Shown: positions 27,570 to 37,278, counted from the first letter of the stretch. The stretch: 64,000 nucleotides of DNA from Thiodiazotropha sp040791665 (GCA_040791665.1 JBFNNX010000010.1:1-64000); one strand, 5' to 3'. Numbers and translations are program-made. The notes: generated by a model not told the origin, from the letters alone.

Positions 27570-28202
27570 ATGTTGAAGCGCTTTATTGGTTATCCCTTCA
27601 TGGCCCTGGGCCTGGTGGCCTGTGTCACGATCAATATCTATTTTCCGGCGGCTGCCGCGGAAGAGGCCGCGCGCACCATTGTACGCGACGTACTGGGTGA
27701 AGAGGCGAAGTCCGACCAGGATAAGAGCGCACCGAAAGAGAAATCGAACAAGGATGATCAACAGTCGCTGCAGGAGATACTCCAATCCACATTCTCCAAT
27801 ACCCTGGGCGGGATCCTCGATTTCATGGTGCCAACCGCCCAGGCGGCCACACCTAATATCGATATAGACTCCCCGGCAATTCGCAAGCTGCGTGCATCGA
27901 TGTCGAGCCGGCAGAGCGGATTGGCGGCCCACTACCGGGCAGGTGCACTGGGATTCACCAATAACGGACTGGTGGCCGTACGGGATCTGAAACTGATACC
28001 GCTTCGTGAACGCAATAAGGTGAAGAAAATGGTCGCAGATGAAAATGGGGACCGTAAGGCCCTGTACGCCGAGATCGCGCGAGCCAATGGGCAGCCGCAG
28101 TGGGAAAAAAATATCCGTGACACGTTTTCCCGGGTGTGGGTGGAAGAGGCGCCTAAGGGCTATTGGTACCAGGATGGTAAAGGAAATTGGCGTCAAAAAT
28201 AG
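27570..28202 (+). CDS. ydbL: YdbL-family (DUF1318) protein with lipobox
   Basis: 210 aa, about twice E. coli YdbL. AAGGA SD 8 nt before ATG. The N-terminus reads MLKRFIGYPFMALGLVAC with a lipobox (LVAC), so the product is a likely lipoprotein whose mature end begins CVTINIYFPAAAAEEAA, the DUF1318 hallmark. A low-complexity charged linker follows and then the C-terminal YdbL region (RQSGLAAHYRAGALGFTNNGL to NGQPQWEKNIRDTF). YdbL modulates the YdbH-YnbE bridge in E. coli. The lipidated form may combine roles of YnbE and YdbL; that is inference. Confidence 0.85.
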   Translation: MLKRFIGYPFMALGLVACVTINIYFPAAAAEEAARTIVRDVLGEEAKSDQDKSAPKEKSNKDDQQSLQEILQSTFSNTLGGILDFMVPTAQAATPNIDIDSPAIRKLRASMSSRQSGLAAHYRAGALGFTNNGLVAVRDLKLIPLRERNKVKKMVADENGDRKALYAEIARANGQPQWEKNIRDTFSRVWVEEAPKGYWYQDGKGNWRQK

Positions 28203-28265
28203 AAAGGATGACAGTTTGAACCCCCATATACTCATCGATATGGCTATTAACTGCTTTTAGTAACC

Positions 28266-28742
28266 GTGTTAGAAGAGAGAACTAAAATTGAGTTTGCCAG
28301 CCTATCAGACGCCGTCGAAATCGGTGTGTTGTCCAAGCAGGATATCGAGCATGGCCTGGGGTGGAAGTACACGCCCAAAAAAATATCGGAACTCATTCGA
28401 AACAGGACTAAAAACGTAGTGGTGGCCAGGTCAGGCGCTAGCTTGGCCGGATTTGGGATTATGACCTACTACGAATATCAGGCCAATCTGGATCTTCTTG
28501 CCGTTAAGCGTAATTTTCGACGCATGAAGATTGGCAGCGAGATTGTAGAGTGGTTGGAGAAGGTGGCCTTAACCTCCGGTGCATTTAATGTATTTGTTCA
28601 GGTAAGAAAGCAAAACGGCGTTGCCATAAAGTTCTACGAGGTACTGGGGTATTCAGTAATCGAGATATATTCACGCTATTACAGTAGTATCGAGGCTGGG
28701 GTTGTCATGGCAAAGAATTTAAAAAGGATGGTTAATTTATAG
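28266..28742 (+). CDS. GNAT family N-acetyltransferase
   Basis: 158 aa from GTG 28266 (no good SD). GNAT fold: beta strand NLDLLAV, acetyl-CoA-binding RNFRRMKIGSEIVEWL (R/Q-x-x-G/K-x-G/S region degenerate but recognisable), and QNGVAIKFYEVLGYSVIEIYSRYYS at the C-terminus. Substrate unknown. Confidence 0.85.
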   Translation: MLEERTKIEFASLSDAVEIGVLSKQDIEHGLGWKYTPKKISELIRNRTKNVVVARSGASLAGFGIMTYYEYQANLDLLAVKRNFRRMKIGSEIVEWLEKVALTSGAFNVFVQVRKQNGVAIKFYEVLGYSVIEIYSRYYSSIEAGVVMAKNLKRMVNL

Positions 28743-28763
28743 TAATTCTGATACGGCAGGCCT

Positions 28764-28910
28764 ATGCATACCATGTCATTAGATGAATTTAGAAGTCAGT
28801 ATTCGATCTTGTACCCTGCGCACCGCCTTCTTCCAAAAAAACTTATCAAACCTAAACCTCCAATTAGCCGAGTCAAACTGCCCGGTAGCGGAACTGTTAA
28901 CAGGCCCTAG
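28764..28910 (+). CDS. Possible 48-aa basic small protein
   Basis: ATG 28764 is 21 bp after the GNAT stop, with AGG just upstream (short spacing) and a second in-frame ATG at 28773. The peptide is basic and proline-rich (RLLPKKLIKPKPPISRVK) and its stop overlaps the 3' end of the convergent kinase gene by four bases. No family recognised; may be chance. Confidence 0.3.
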   Translation: MHTMSLDEFRSQYSILYPAHRLLPKKLIKPKPPISRVKLPGSGTVNRP

Positions 28911-31018
28911 CTGGACTTGATAGAAGACACTTCATCATGCCTGCAGGTCTTGGATGTCAGATCTTGAATGGTTTGCAAGAGCAGGGCTGTGTCTATCGGC
29001 TTAGTGAGGAAGGCATCCGCACCTGCATCGATGGATTTTTTGTGTGCTTCACGTGTCTTGTTCGCGGTTAGAATAATAATAGGAACAGAGCGATTGACGG
29101 TGTTGCTTTTTCGTATTTGTTTTATGATATCAATGCCTGTGACAACAGGCATTTGCATATCCAAGATAGCCATGTCTACGGGATCATTTAAGAGACGATC
29201 AAGTGCGCTTTCGCCACTTGTATGCATAACTACACCATAGCCAGAGCGCTTCAGGGTCTCATGAATGAGGTAACGATTGATAGAGCTGTCTTCGGCAACG
29301 AGTAGCCGCAGGTTTCTACAGATAGGCATTACGTTGTCAGTCGATACGTAACTTGAGGCGCTATTCGCTTTCAGGCAGTTCACATAGTTGATTGAGTTAT
29401 GCAATTGCATGGGTTGATTGATGTCATCAACAACAATGGCGGTGTTGTGCATCTTGAACAGCTCACCCATGGATTTGCGATCGTCACGTACCAGGATTGT
29501 TGAATGACTCATTGCGGGATTGACAAGCAACTGATAAAAATCACCCATTGTATCGTGTAGTAAGCACGACTCATCGAATATGATTACAGACAATGGCGCT
29601 TTGCTCTGGTGGCTGGATATAAACTCGGTGATTTCGGAATATTCATGCAGTAAGCTAAACGCTATCTGCTTTTCAGAAAGGCGTTGTCCGACTATTTCTG
29701 AAAATTCAACACTGTTGGTTATGATTGTTGCGGTGAATTTTTCTTTTGCACTGTCTTCTTCTTTCTCGTCAGCCTCCTGCAATTCCAGATCAAAGAAAAA
29801 ACGACTGCCAAGACCGGGTTGACTCTCGACCGACAATTTACTGTCCATCAGGTGGACCAGGTCGTACGCAATTGCCATTCCAAGCCCTGTGCCGCCAGCC
29901 TCCCTTGCATCCGAGTCGTCGAGTTGTGTGAATCTGTCAAAAATCATTTTAAGTTGATCTTTGCTGATCCCCACTCCAGTATCAGAGACTTCGAAACGAA
30001 TTAAATGTTGATCTTCCTGTAGAGAAACTTTGCTGATTTTAAGGGTTATCTCTCCTGTGTCGGTAAACCTGATTGCATTGTTTACCAGGTTCATCAGAAC
30101 TTGCCGTAATCTGGTCTGGTCTCCGATTACATGGTATGGGACGGCGGCCGACACTTCCATGTTGAATTTCAGTGCTTTGCTATGGGCGCTTGCCCAATAG
30201 CTGTTACGTACGAAGGTGATCAGTGCATGCAGGTCAAATGGTTTATTGTTAATACTTAAATGACCTGCTTCAATCTTCGAAATATCCAAAATATCATTCA
30301 GAATCGACATGAGATGTTTGGATGCACTTTCTATAATTGAGATATTTTTCTTGGTGCCCTTTGACTGAGACTGGCGGAGCATTAATTCGCTGACACCAAT
30401 GATACCCGTCAAAGGGGTACGAATTTCGTGGCTCATGTTTGCAATGAATTGTGATTTGGCTTCATTGGCGGCCTGTGCCTGCTGTTTTGCGATCAGGAGG
30501 TTTCGCAAAAGATAGGCAACGAATATGGGAATAATGATATTGGTTGCCAGCAGGCTGTAATTGAGGAATTTCAGATTCAGCCAAAATTCGGCGGTTTCGA
30601 TTGTTATGAGAAAACCGATGTTAGAGAGCACTGTGGCTGTATAGAGATAGGGCAGCCCGAATCTGACGCCGTAACCAACGGTGATAAGCAGCATGACAGC
30701 GAATAGGGGTGTGCCGTATTCACCCATTGTATAGAGGCCATAAAATACGATGGCATTGTCGCCGAACAGTGTCGATATTCGCCTCAGTCTCGAGGGAATT
30801 GGCCAAGGAATAAAACTGAGCAGGATAGCTATGGAAAAGAGGGTGTAACCAGTGGAGGCATATAGTTGTGGATTTCCGACATTATCGGGAGACAGCGTTG
30901 ACTTCAGTACAAATATGTAGGTTGTAAACAGCGTGATGAAGATTAATCTGACGACACCCTGATGGATTTCCTGTCGAGCGTCGGAATCAATGGCAGAATT
31001 GTAACTGGCGCCAAGCAT
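28907..31018 (-). CDS. RpfC-like hybrid sensor histidine kinase
   Basis: 703 aa. Five N-terminal membrane helices (about residues 25-185) with a YGTPLFAVMLLITVGYGVRFG stretch like the sensor region of RpfC; HisKA with phospho-His in ANMSHEIRTPLTG; HATPase with NAIRF, DTGVGI and GTGLGMAI; a degenerate receiver-like segment (about 430-550) lacking the phospho-Asp pocket; and a canonical REC domain (VAEDSSINRYL, phospho-Asp in MAILDMQMP, Lys in FLTKP). No HPt domain follows. RpfC kinases sense DSF-type fatty acid signals in xanthomonads; sensing of a lipid here is inference. No cognate regulator is adjacent. Confidence 0.88.
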   Translation of the reverse strand: MLGASYNSAIDSDARQEIHQGVVRLIFITLFTTYIFVLKSTLSPDNVGNPQLYASTGYTLFSIAILLSFIPWPIPSRLRRISTLFGDNAIVFYGLYTMGEYGTPLFAVMLLITVGYGVRFGLPYLYTATVLSNIGFLITIETAEFWLNLKFLNYSLLATNIIIPIFVAYLLRNLLIAKQQAQAANEAKSQFIANMSHEIRTPLTGIIGVSELMLRQSQSKGTKKNISIIESASKHLMSILNDILDISKIEAGHLSINNKPFDLHALITFVRNSYWASAHSKALKFNMEVSAAVPYHVIGDQTRLRQVLMNLVNNAIRFTDTGEITLKISKVSLQEDQHLIRFEVSDTGVGISKDQLKMIFDRFTQLDDSDAREAGGTGLGMAIAYDLVHLMDSKLSVESQPGLGSRFFFDLELQEADEKEEDSAKEKFTATIITNSVEFSEIVGQRLSEKQIAFSLLHEYSEITEFISSHQSKAPLSVIIFDESCLLHDTMGDFYQLLVNPAMSHSTILVRDDRKSMGELFKMHNTAIVVDDINQPMQLHNSINYVNCLKANSASSYVSTDNVMPICRNLRLLVAEDSSINRYLIHETLKRSGYGVVMHTSGESALDRLLNDPVDMAILDMQMPVVTGIDIIKQIRKSNTVNRSVPIIILTANKTREAHKKSIDAGADAFLTKPIDTALLLQTIQDLTSKTCRHDEVSSIKSS

Positions 31019-31339
31019 CGCAATCTAGTGTGGGTGCAAGAATTTGGGGTGGCAGGAAGACATTCGCGGCAGCTCCATTAGATTGAACCATACCATCTGG
31101 GAGAGGAAGCCAAATCCAGTCTTAAAGAGACATATAAGTCGATACATTGCACAACTACAATGCCAAAAGGTAAAACATACACTATACCCCTCGATCCATC
31201 CAGTTCGGAGGAGATCTCACACGGCCGTGAGATCAGGCCCATTCAATCAGTGCATGTGTATGTGAAATATATTGTTTTACCTTTGATAACAAACATATAG
31301 GATTAAAAGCGAGGTAAAAATAGGAATCCAATGTGTGGT
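31019..31339. other. Intergenic region with an 8-bp inverted repeat
   Basis: No gene seen. It holds the promoter side of the hybrid kinase gene and the 3' side of the sugar dehydrogenase gene. A perfect inverted repeat GATCTCAC/GTGAGATC with a 6-nt ACGGCC loop lies at 31213-31234, without T-run. Confidence 0.5.
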
Positions 31340-32470
31340 CTAAGGTTTGGGAAATAATCGAATCAGTTTTCCGTTATTTGCATCAGTTAACAGATAGATA
31401 AGCCCATCCGGACCCTGTCGTACATCACGGATCCTACCTAATTCCCCGGTGAGTAGACGCTCTTCATGGGTCACTTTCTCACCATCCACTTCAAGCCTTA
31501 CCAGCTGCTTGAATTTGAGCGAGCCGACAAACAGGTCTCCCTTCCAGTTTTTGAATCTGTCACCGGTGTAAAAGGCCATTCCGGATGGGGCGATGGATGG
31601 AACCCAGTAGTGGATTGGTTGGACCATGCCGGCTTTTTTTGTGCCTTCGCCGATCTTAGTTCCAGTGACATAATTGACCCCATAGGTGACGACAGGCCAG
31701 CCGTGATTGGCTCCAGGATCGGGTATGTTTATCTCGTCACCGCCTTGCGGCCCATGTTCGTGGGTCCACAGCCTACCACTCTTCGGGTGCAATGCCGCTC
31801 CCTGGATGTTTCTGTGACCATAGCTATAGATCTCCGCTAAGCCACTGCCGCTTTTATAGAATGGATTCTGTGGTGGGATACTCCCATCGTCATTGAGTCG
31901 TATTACAGATCCCGCGTGATCGTTCAAGTCCTGAGCTCGTTCGCGATCTCCCCGATCACCTAGGGTGATATATAAATAACCCTCTGGATCAAATACCAGA
32001 CGGGACCCGAAATGGTGGCGGGATGTTGTTTTGCGTGTCATGCGAAATATGGTTTCGACTTGTTCGAGACGACGGCCTTCCAGTCTGCCGCGAGCCACGG
32101 TTGTTCCGTAGGATTTGCCCTCCCGTTCTGCGTAAGAGAAGTAGACCCAATGGTTGTCCTCGTAGTTTGGATGCAGTGCCACATCGAGTAGACCTCCCTG
32201 TCCATGTTGATTGATCTTGGGGAGCCCCGCTATAGGCTTTGTCTCAAGTTTACCTAGGGTGTTGACGATGCGCAGGGTTCCGCTGCGCTCGCTGATCAGC
32301 ATGCCGCCATCAGGTATAAAAGCGAGTGACCAGGGATTGGACAGGTCCTCAACGACTGTCTCATAACTTAGACGTTGTTTTTCTGTTGTGATGGTGCCAG
32401 CCGATGTTATAGTCGACAATTGTAAAAGCAGTGCAGCCAGGAAAATCGTATATTTGTGATAGTCTTTCAT
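31340..32470 (-). CDS. PQQ-dependent aldose sugar dehydrogenase (YliI/Asd-like)
   Basis: 376 aa from ATG 32470, which has a GAGGA SD 6 nt upstream and begins a signal peptide (MKDYHKYTIFLAALLLQLSTITSAG). The frame stays open 57 codons further, but those residues are not family-like. Six-bladed beta-propeller of the glucose/sorbosone dehydrogenase family: NPWSLAFIPDGGMLISERSG, catalytic His in QGGLLDVALHP, GDRGDRERAQD, HRNIQG, HEHGPQGGDEIN. It would oxidise aldoses in the periplasm and pass electrons to the respiratory chain. No pqq genes are in the window. Confidence 0.92.
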   Translation of the reverse strand: MKDYHKYTIFLAALLLQLSTITSAGTITTEKQRLSYETVVEDLSNPWSLAFIPDGGMLISERSGTLRIVNTLGKLETKPIAGLPKINQHGQGGLLDVALHPNYEDNHWVYFSYAEREGKSYGTTVARGRLEGRRLEQVETIFRMTRKTTSRHHFGSRLVFDPEGYLYITLGDRGDRERAQDLNDHAGSVIRLNDDGSIPPQNPFYKSGSGLAEIYSYGHRNIQGAALHPKSGRLWTHEHGPQGGDEINIPDPGANHGWPVVTYGVNYVTGTKIGEGTKKAGMVQPIHYWVPSIAPSGMAFYTGDRFKNWKGDLFVGSLKFKQLVRLEVDGEKVTHEERLLTGELGRIRDVRQGPDGLIYLLTDANNGKLIRLFPKP

Positions 32471-32734
32471 TGCGATCCTCAATTTTTTCGCAAGACCATA
32501 AAAAAGGATTTGATCCCGATCTTCTGATGAAAGCCGTTGTCCGATAGTCAACACAGCGAGTATCACACGAGTATAGTTTGAAAAAAACATGATTGTTATA
32601 CGTGTAATTTTCATGTGGGGCATCGTAAATATCCGCATCAAACTTACCAGGAGAATCCGATACAGAAGCTGGTTTATTAATTAGGCATCGATATCAATAC
32701 TTGCTAAAGCTATTCTTTACATTCAACTGATCCT

Positions 32735-33151
32735 ATGACGCTTACAATATCCAGAAATGTCGCGATTCCTGACAGTGAGATTGAAATGAGCGCTGTCCGT
32801 TCACAAGGTTCAGGCGGGCAAAATGTCAATAAAGTCGCATCTGCCATCCATTTGCGGTTTGATATAACTGCTTCTTCCTTACCTGAGCATTATCGTCAAA
32901 GGCTGCTGAAACTCAATGACAAGCGCATCAATAAAGATGGAATTATCATCATCAAAGCGCAACGATATCGGGATCAGGAGAGGAATCGACAGGATGCTTT
33001 GGAAAGACTGCAGCGATTGATCACAAGGATTTTGACAAAACCCAAGAAACGCATCCCGACAAAACCGACAAAGGCATCCAACAGGCGCAGACTCGATGAT
33101 AAAACCAGGCGCGGCAGGCAGAAGGCGCTGCGGCGCAAGGTGGAGGATTAG
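32735..33151 (+). CDS. arfB: Alternative ribosome-rescue factor ArfB (peptidyl-tRNA hydrolase)
   Basis: 138 aa, the family length. GGQ catalytic motif at residues 27-29 (SQGSGGQNVNK) and a highly basic C-terminal tail (KRIPTKPTKASNRRRLDDK) that enters the mRNA channel of stalled ribosomes. It hydrolyses peptidyl-tRNA on non-stop complexes when tmRNA is insufficient. Confidence 0.95.
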   Translation: MTLTISRNVAIPDSEIEMSAVRSQGSGGQNVNKVASAIHLRFDITASSLPEHYRQRLLKLNDKRINKDGIIIIKAQRYRDQERNRQDALERLQRLITRILTKPKKRIPTKPTKASNRRRLDDKTRRGRQKALRRKVED

Positions 33152-33386
33152 CCCCTTCGATTGAACATCACCACTCAAAACCAAATACTCAACACTCAAA
33201 TTTTCAGGTGATTGTTTGCGCAATCGCCCGATTGAAGCGGGTAATCAGGTAGTAATGTGTCATACCTACCTGCCTCAGAACATCAACCAGTTCCACCTGT
33301 CAAATATTGTAATCCTTTGCCATGCTATGTTGTGTGCATTGCCGAGATAGACCGGGTAAAACCCGCAACAAATCGGGAGAATAACA

Positions 33387-34682
33387 ATGACAGCTAAATA
33401 TCAATTAATACAAAAGGATAAGGGACGTGAAGATATAGACCTTGATGTCATAGAACCGGTCGTCGGTCCACCGGCCATTGATGTGACAAGGCTCTATCGG
33501 GATCAGGGTCTGTTGACCTACGATCCAGGTTTTATGTCAACGGCCAGTTGCCAAAGCAGCATTACCTACATCGACGGAGAAGCCGGGGTACTGGAGTATC
33601 GCGGTTATCCCATCGAGCAATTGGCGAAAGAGGCTGACTATCTGGAAGTGGTCTATCTTCTGCTATATGGTGAGCTGCCGAACCGGACCCAACTTCAAGA
33701 GTTCGATGACATCATCACCCATCACACAATGCTGAACGAACGGTTGAAGGATTTTTTCGGTGGTTTTCACTATGACGCCCATCCCATGGCTATCATGGTC
33801 GGAGTTGTAGGATCGCTTTCGGCTTTTTACCACGACTCCCTGGATATCAACAGTCCCCGGCATCGCGAAATATCCGCACATCGGCTGATTGCAAAGATAC
33901 CGACAATTGCCGCCGCCAGTTACAAGCACAATGTGGGTGAGCCGATAATATATCCGGATAACGCACTCTCGTATTGCGGCAATCTGCTGCATATGATGTT
34001 TGCAACACCTTGTGAATCCTACCACCCAAACCCGATTGCCGTAGAGGCAATGAATCTTCTGTTCATCCTGCATGCCGATCATGAACAGAATGCCAGTACT
34101 TCGACTGTCCGGTTGGCAGGCAGCTCCCAGGCCAATCCCTTCGCCTGTATCGCTGCAGGTATCGCATCGCTTTGGGGGCCTGCACATGGCGGTGCTAACG
34201 AAGCGGTATTGAATATGCTGTCTGAGATAGGCGACGTATCCAATATCGATAAATATATTGCCAAAGCGAAAGACAAAAATGACCCGTTTCGTTTGATGGG
34301 GTTTGGTCATCGGGTCTATAAAAATTACGATCCCCGTGCCAACATCCTGCGTGAAATGTGCAAAAAGGTACTCGATGAACTGGCGGACAGCAACAACCCC
34401 ATGTTTGAGTTGGCCCTGAAGCTGGAAGAGATCGCCCTCGAAGATGAATACTTTGTGAAACGCAAGTTATATCCCAACGTGGATTTCTATTCGGGGATCA
34501 TCTATCGGGCATTGAATATTCCCAACAATATGTTTACCGTTATGTTTGCAATTGCGAGAACTGTCGGCTGGGTCTCCCATTGGATGGAGATGATGAACGA
34601 TCCGTTGCAGAGAATAGGCCGCCCCCGCCAGGTCTATATGGGCCCACCCCGCCGCGATTACGTTCCCCTGGATAGGCGATAA
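33387..34682 (+). CDS. gltA: Citrate synthase, type II
   Basis: 431 aa. Condenses acetyl-CoA and oxaloacetate. Family motifs: YRGYPIEQLA, active-site His in LHADHEQNASTSTVR and GFGHRVYKNYDPRA, Asp in YPNVDFYSGI. Length and N-terminal strand domain match the NADH-sensitive hexameric type of Gram-negative bacteria. GGGAG SD 7 nt before ATG. The yaeQ-like gene follows after 33 bp and may be cotranscribed. Confidence 0.97.
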   Translation: MTAKYQLIQKDKGREDIDLDVIEPVVGPPAIDVTRLYRDQGLLTYDPGFMSTASCQSSITYIDGEAGVLEYRGYPIEQLAKEADYLEVVYLLLYGELPNRTQLQEFDDIITHHTMLNERLKDFFGGFHYDAHPMAIMVGVVGSLSAFYHDSLDINSPRHREISAHRLIAKIPTIAAASYKHNVGEPIIYPDNALSYCGNLLHMMFATPCESYHPNPIAVEAMNLLFILHADHEQNASTSTVRLAGSSQANPFACIAAGIASLWGPAHGGANEAVLNMLSEIGDVSNIDKYIAKAKDKNDPFRLMGFGHRVYKNYDPRANILREMCKKVLDELADSNNPMFELALKLEEIALEDEYFVKRKLYPNVDFYSGIIYRALNIPNNMFTVMFAIARTVGWVSHWMEMMNDPLQRIGRPRQVYMGPPRRDYVPLDRR

Positions 34683-34715
34683 TATAAAGCTAGCACAACT
34701 GAGGCAGTTTACATA

Positions 34716-35255
34716 TTGGCTCTGAAAGCAACTATTTTTAAGGCTGAAGTCCAGATATCCGATATGGAGAGGGGGCACTATCAGACCTATTGCCTGACAT
34801 TGGCGCGACATCCATCCGAGACGAATGAGCGGCTAATGATTCGCCTGCTCGCATTTGTACTGAATGCCGATGAGACACTCTCTTTCACCAAAGGGCTATC
34901 CACCGATGATGAGCCCGAACTCTGGCTGAAGAGCCTGAGCGACGAGATAGAATTGTGGATCGAGCTGGGACAGTTGGATGAAAAACGGCTGCGTCGTGCC
35001 TGTGGCTTGGCGAAACAGGTCATTGTTTACCTGTATGCGGAGCGCAGCGCATCTGTTTGGTGGTCACAGCAGCAGGAAATGGTGCGGCGATTCTCCAATC
35101 TAAGGATAGTCATGCTCTCTGTGGCCGGCGACTCCAGACTGGAATCCCTTGCTCAGCGCAATATGTCCCTCAATGCGACCGTTCAGGACAATCAGATCTG
35201 GTTGTCCGATGATCAGAAGACGGTAACTGTCGATATCCAGGCATGGTTTCCCTGA
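34716..35255 (+). CDS. yaeQ: YaeQ family protein
   Basis: 179 aa. It starts with TTG 34716; the family start MALKATI(F/Y)KAE(V/L)QI supports this. The GAGG upstream is at a rather long 12-nt spacing. YaeQ has a PD-(D/E)XK-like fold (NERLMIRLLAFVLNADETLSFTKGL, DEPELWLKSLSDEIELWIELG); the biological role is not known. Its stop is 8 bp from the end of the convergent tpm gene. Confidence 0.9.
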   Translation: MALKATIFKAEVQISDMERGHYQTYCLTLARHPSETNERLMIRLLAFVLNADETLSFTKGLSTDDEPELWLKSLSDEIELWIELGQLDEKRLRRACGLAKQVIVYLYAERSASVWWSQQQEMVRRFSNLRIVMLSVAGDSRLESLAQRNMSLNATVQDNQIWLSDDQKTVTVDIQAWFP

Positions 35256-35262
35256 GATGCGG

Positions 35263-35940
35263 CTATTTGAGGAGATAGACATGCTCCAACATGTGGCTGA
35301 CGCCTTTATCCCGGTAGCGCCCGGTATCCTGCAGGATATTCAAGCTATGCAGGTGCTGGATGGAAAAGCGACTTGTAAACAGCTCTCTTACTTCGTCGTC
35401 TGATACGCTGAATGGAGGCCCTTCCATTTCCACTTGTGGATACTCCATGGTGATCAACAATACCTTAATCTGTTGTGGCAGAATCCGCTGCAGCATTTGA
35501 GCATAATGGATGCGTTGATCTGGATTCAGGGCAACCAGTGAGGCACGATCGTAAACGGCATTCACATCACTGTTATCGATCTGCTCGAGACTGAAGATGT
35601 CGCCGCAATATATTTCGTAGGGTCCATCGCGCCAGCATTCAAAGTCACCCGCGGTTTCAATCCTCGGATGAAGCGCCTGTTCTTCGAAGAAGGCTTCAAC
35701 AGCCAACGGGCTCAACTCGATTCCTCGTATACGGTATCCCTGTCCAGCCAGCCAGGCCATATCCCTGCTTTTTCCGCACAGGGGGGCCAGTACCAACGAA
35801 CCTTGAGGTAAATAGAGAGCGTGCCAATGGTTAAGCAAATGCTGGTTGAACTCGATATGGTGCCAACCGATGTTATTATCTTGCCAGCGTTGCAGCCAGT
35901 TTTCATTTAGCGCCTTGAGTCTGTCGTCTGTTGAAGTCAT
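35263..35940 (-). CDS. tpm: Thiopurine S-methyltransferase family protein
   Basis: 225 aa from ATG 35940 (AGG 7 nt upstream; seven extra codons to the frame start have no SD). SAM-dependent methyltransferase with the TPMT signature: WLQRWQDNNIGWH, VLAPLCGKSRDMAWLAGQGYRIRGIELSPLAVEAFF and VYDRASLVALNPDQR. Bacterial Tpm enzymes methylate thiopurines and detoxify selenite/tellurite to volatile methyl forms; which applies here is not visible. Confidence 0.93.
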   Translation of the reverse strand: MTSTDDRLKALNENWLQRWQDNNIGWHHIEFNQHLLNHWHALYLPQGSLVLAPLCGKSRDMAWLAGQGYRIRGIELSPLAVEAFFEEQALHPRIETAGDFECWRDGPYEIYCGDIFSLEQIDNSDVNAVYDRASLVALNPDQRIHYAQMLQRILPQQIKVLLITMEYPQVEMEGPPFSVSDDEVRELFTSRFSIQHLHSLNILQDTGRYRDKGVSHMLEHVYLLK

Positions 35941-36225
35941 GATGTTGCCTGTTTTATGCACAACTGTGGTAGGTTAAATATCACTGCCTCCGGTGGCTCT
36001 GATGAATCTGAGTTTACCGAGATCCATGTCTATCAGCCGCCTTTCGTTTACCCGTAGTGCATATGATTAGGCATGGTTCGCGCCTGGTTCGTGCAGTTTG
36101 CGGAACAAAAATAAACGACTGATTGACAACGGTAGCGTAAATTTTAACAGGAATTGAAATGAAATCAGGAGAGCGGATGTCAATCAATACTATTGGCAGG
36201 TCAAAATGAGAGTATCGATCAGAAT

Positions 36226-37218
36226 ATGAAGGCGGATTCGCAAGAACAGGCGTTTGCCACCCTGACACCCGATACGATACTCGATGCCGTGGAATCGACC
36301 GGCGTCAGTTGCAACGGACAGATGCTCGCACTCAACAGTTATGAGAACAGGGTCTATCAAATAGGTTTGGATGAGGGGCCGCCATTGGTGGCTAAGTTCT
36401 ATCGTCCCAATCGCTGGAGCGATCAGGCAATCCTGGAGGAACATCGATTTACCATTGAATTGGCGGAACAGGAGATTCCGGTTATTGCACCCATCATCGA
36501 TAAGGAGGGGAGTACCCTCATGTACCATGAGGGTTGTCGCTTTGCCCTCTATCCCTGCAAAGGAGGGCGCGCGCCAGAGTTGGATGACCCCAGCCATCTG
36601 GTGCAGTTGGGCCGTTTTATTGCCAGGATCCATTTGCTTGGTTCCACCTGTCCGTTTGAGCATCGGCCAGGTATAGACCAGGAAGGCTTCCTGTACCAAC
36701 CTAGTTCGTTCCTTCTGGAAAATGGCTTTATCCCAAGCCACCTGGAGACTGCCTATGAAACGCTGCTCTCTGATCTGAAGCGGCGGATCGAAAGCTGTTA
36801 TGCCAGGGCCGGCGCCTTCAACAGTATACGATTACATGGCGATTGCCACCCCGGCAATATCCTATGGCGTGACAAGGGACCTCAAATTGTCGATTTCGAC
36901 GATGCCAGAATGGGGCCGGCGATACAGGACCTGTGGATGTTTCTATCCGGTGATCGCAGCTACATGAGCGAGCGAATGGCAGATCTGCTGGAGGGGTACA
37001 GCCAGTTTTGCGATTTTAATCCCGCGGAGCTCCACTTGTTGGAGGCGTTACGCACCATGAGACTGGTCCACTATGCGGGATGGCTGGCCAGGCGCTGGTA
37101 CGATCCTGCGTTTCCCAAGGCTTTTCCATGGTTCGATTCCATGGCTTTCTGGGAGGAGCATATCCTCACGCTGCGTGAGCAACTGGCAAAAATGGATGAG
37201 CCACCCATTGCCTGGTGA
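36226..37218 (+). CDS. srkA: Stress response kinase A (YihE/RdoA-type Ser/Thr kinase)
   Basis: 330 aa from ATG 36226, matching the E. coli length (328) and N-terminal pattern (FATLTPDTILDAVES); a TTG 36193 start would add 11 residues. APH-like kinase fold: LNSYENRVYQIG, VAKFYRP (ATP-binding Lys), catalytic loop LHGDCHPGNILW and IVDFDDARMGP. SrkA counters MazF-mediated death under Cpx-type envelope stress in E. coli. Here no dsbA follows (greB is convergent). Confidence 0.93.
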   Translation: MKADSQEQAFATLTPDTILDAVESTGVSCNGQMLALNSYENRVYQIGLDEGPPLVAKFYRPNRWSDQAILEEHRFTIELAEQEIPVIAPIIDKEGSTLMYHEGCRFALYPCKGGRAPELDDPSHLVQLGRFIARIHLLGSTCPFEHRPGIDQEGFLYQPSSFLLENGFIPSHLETAYETLLSDLKRRIESCYARAGAFNSIRLHGDCHPGNILWRDKGPQIVDFDDARMGPAIQDLWMFLSGDRSYMSERMADLLEGYSQFCDFNPAELHLLEALRTMRLVHYAGWLARRWYDPAFPKAFPWFDSMAFWEEHILTLREQLAKMDEPPIAW

Positions 37219-37278
37219 GTCCTGAGCAATGGTGTGAAGGTTATACCGCCTGTTAAGGTGTTTTTCGGGGTTTGCTGT

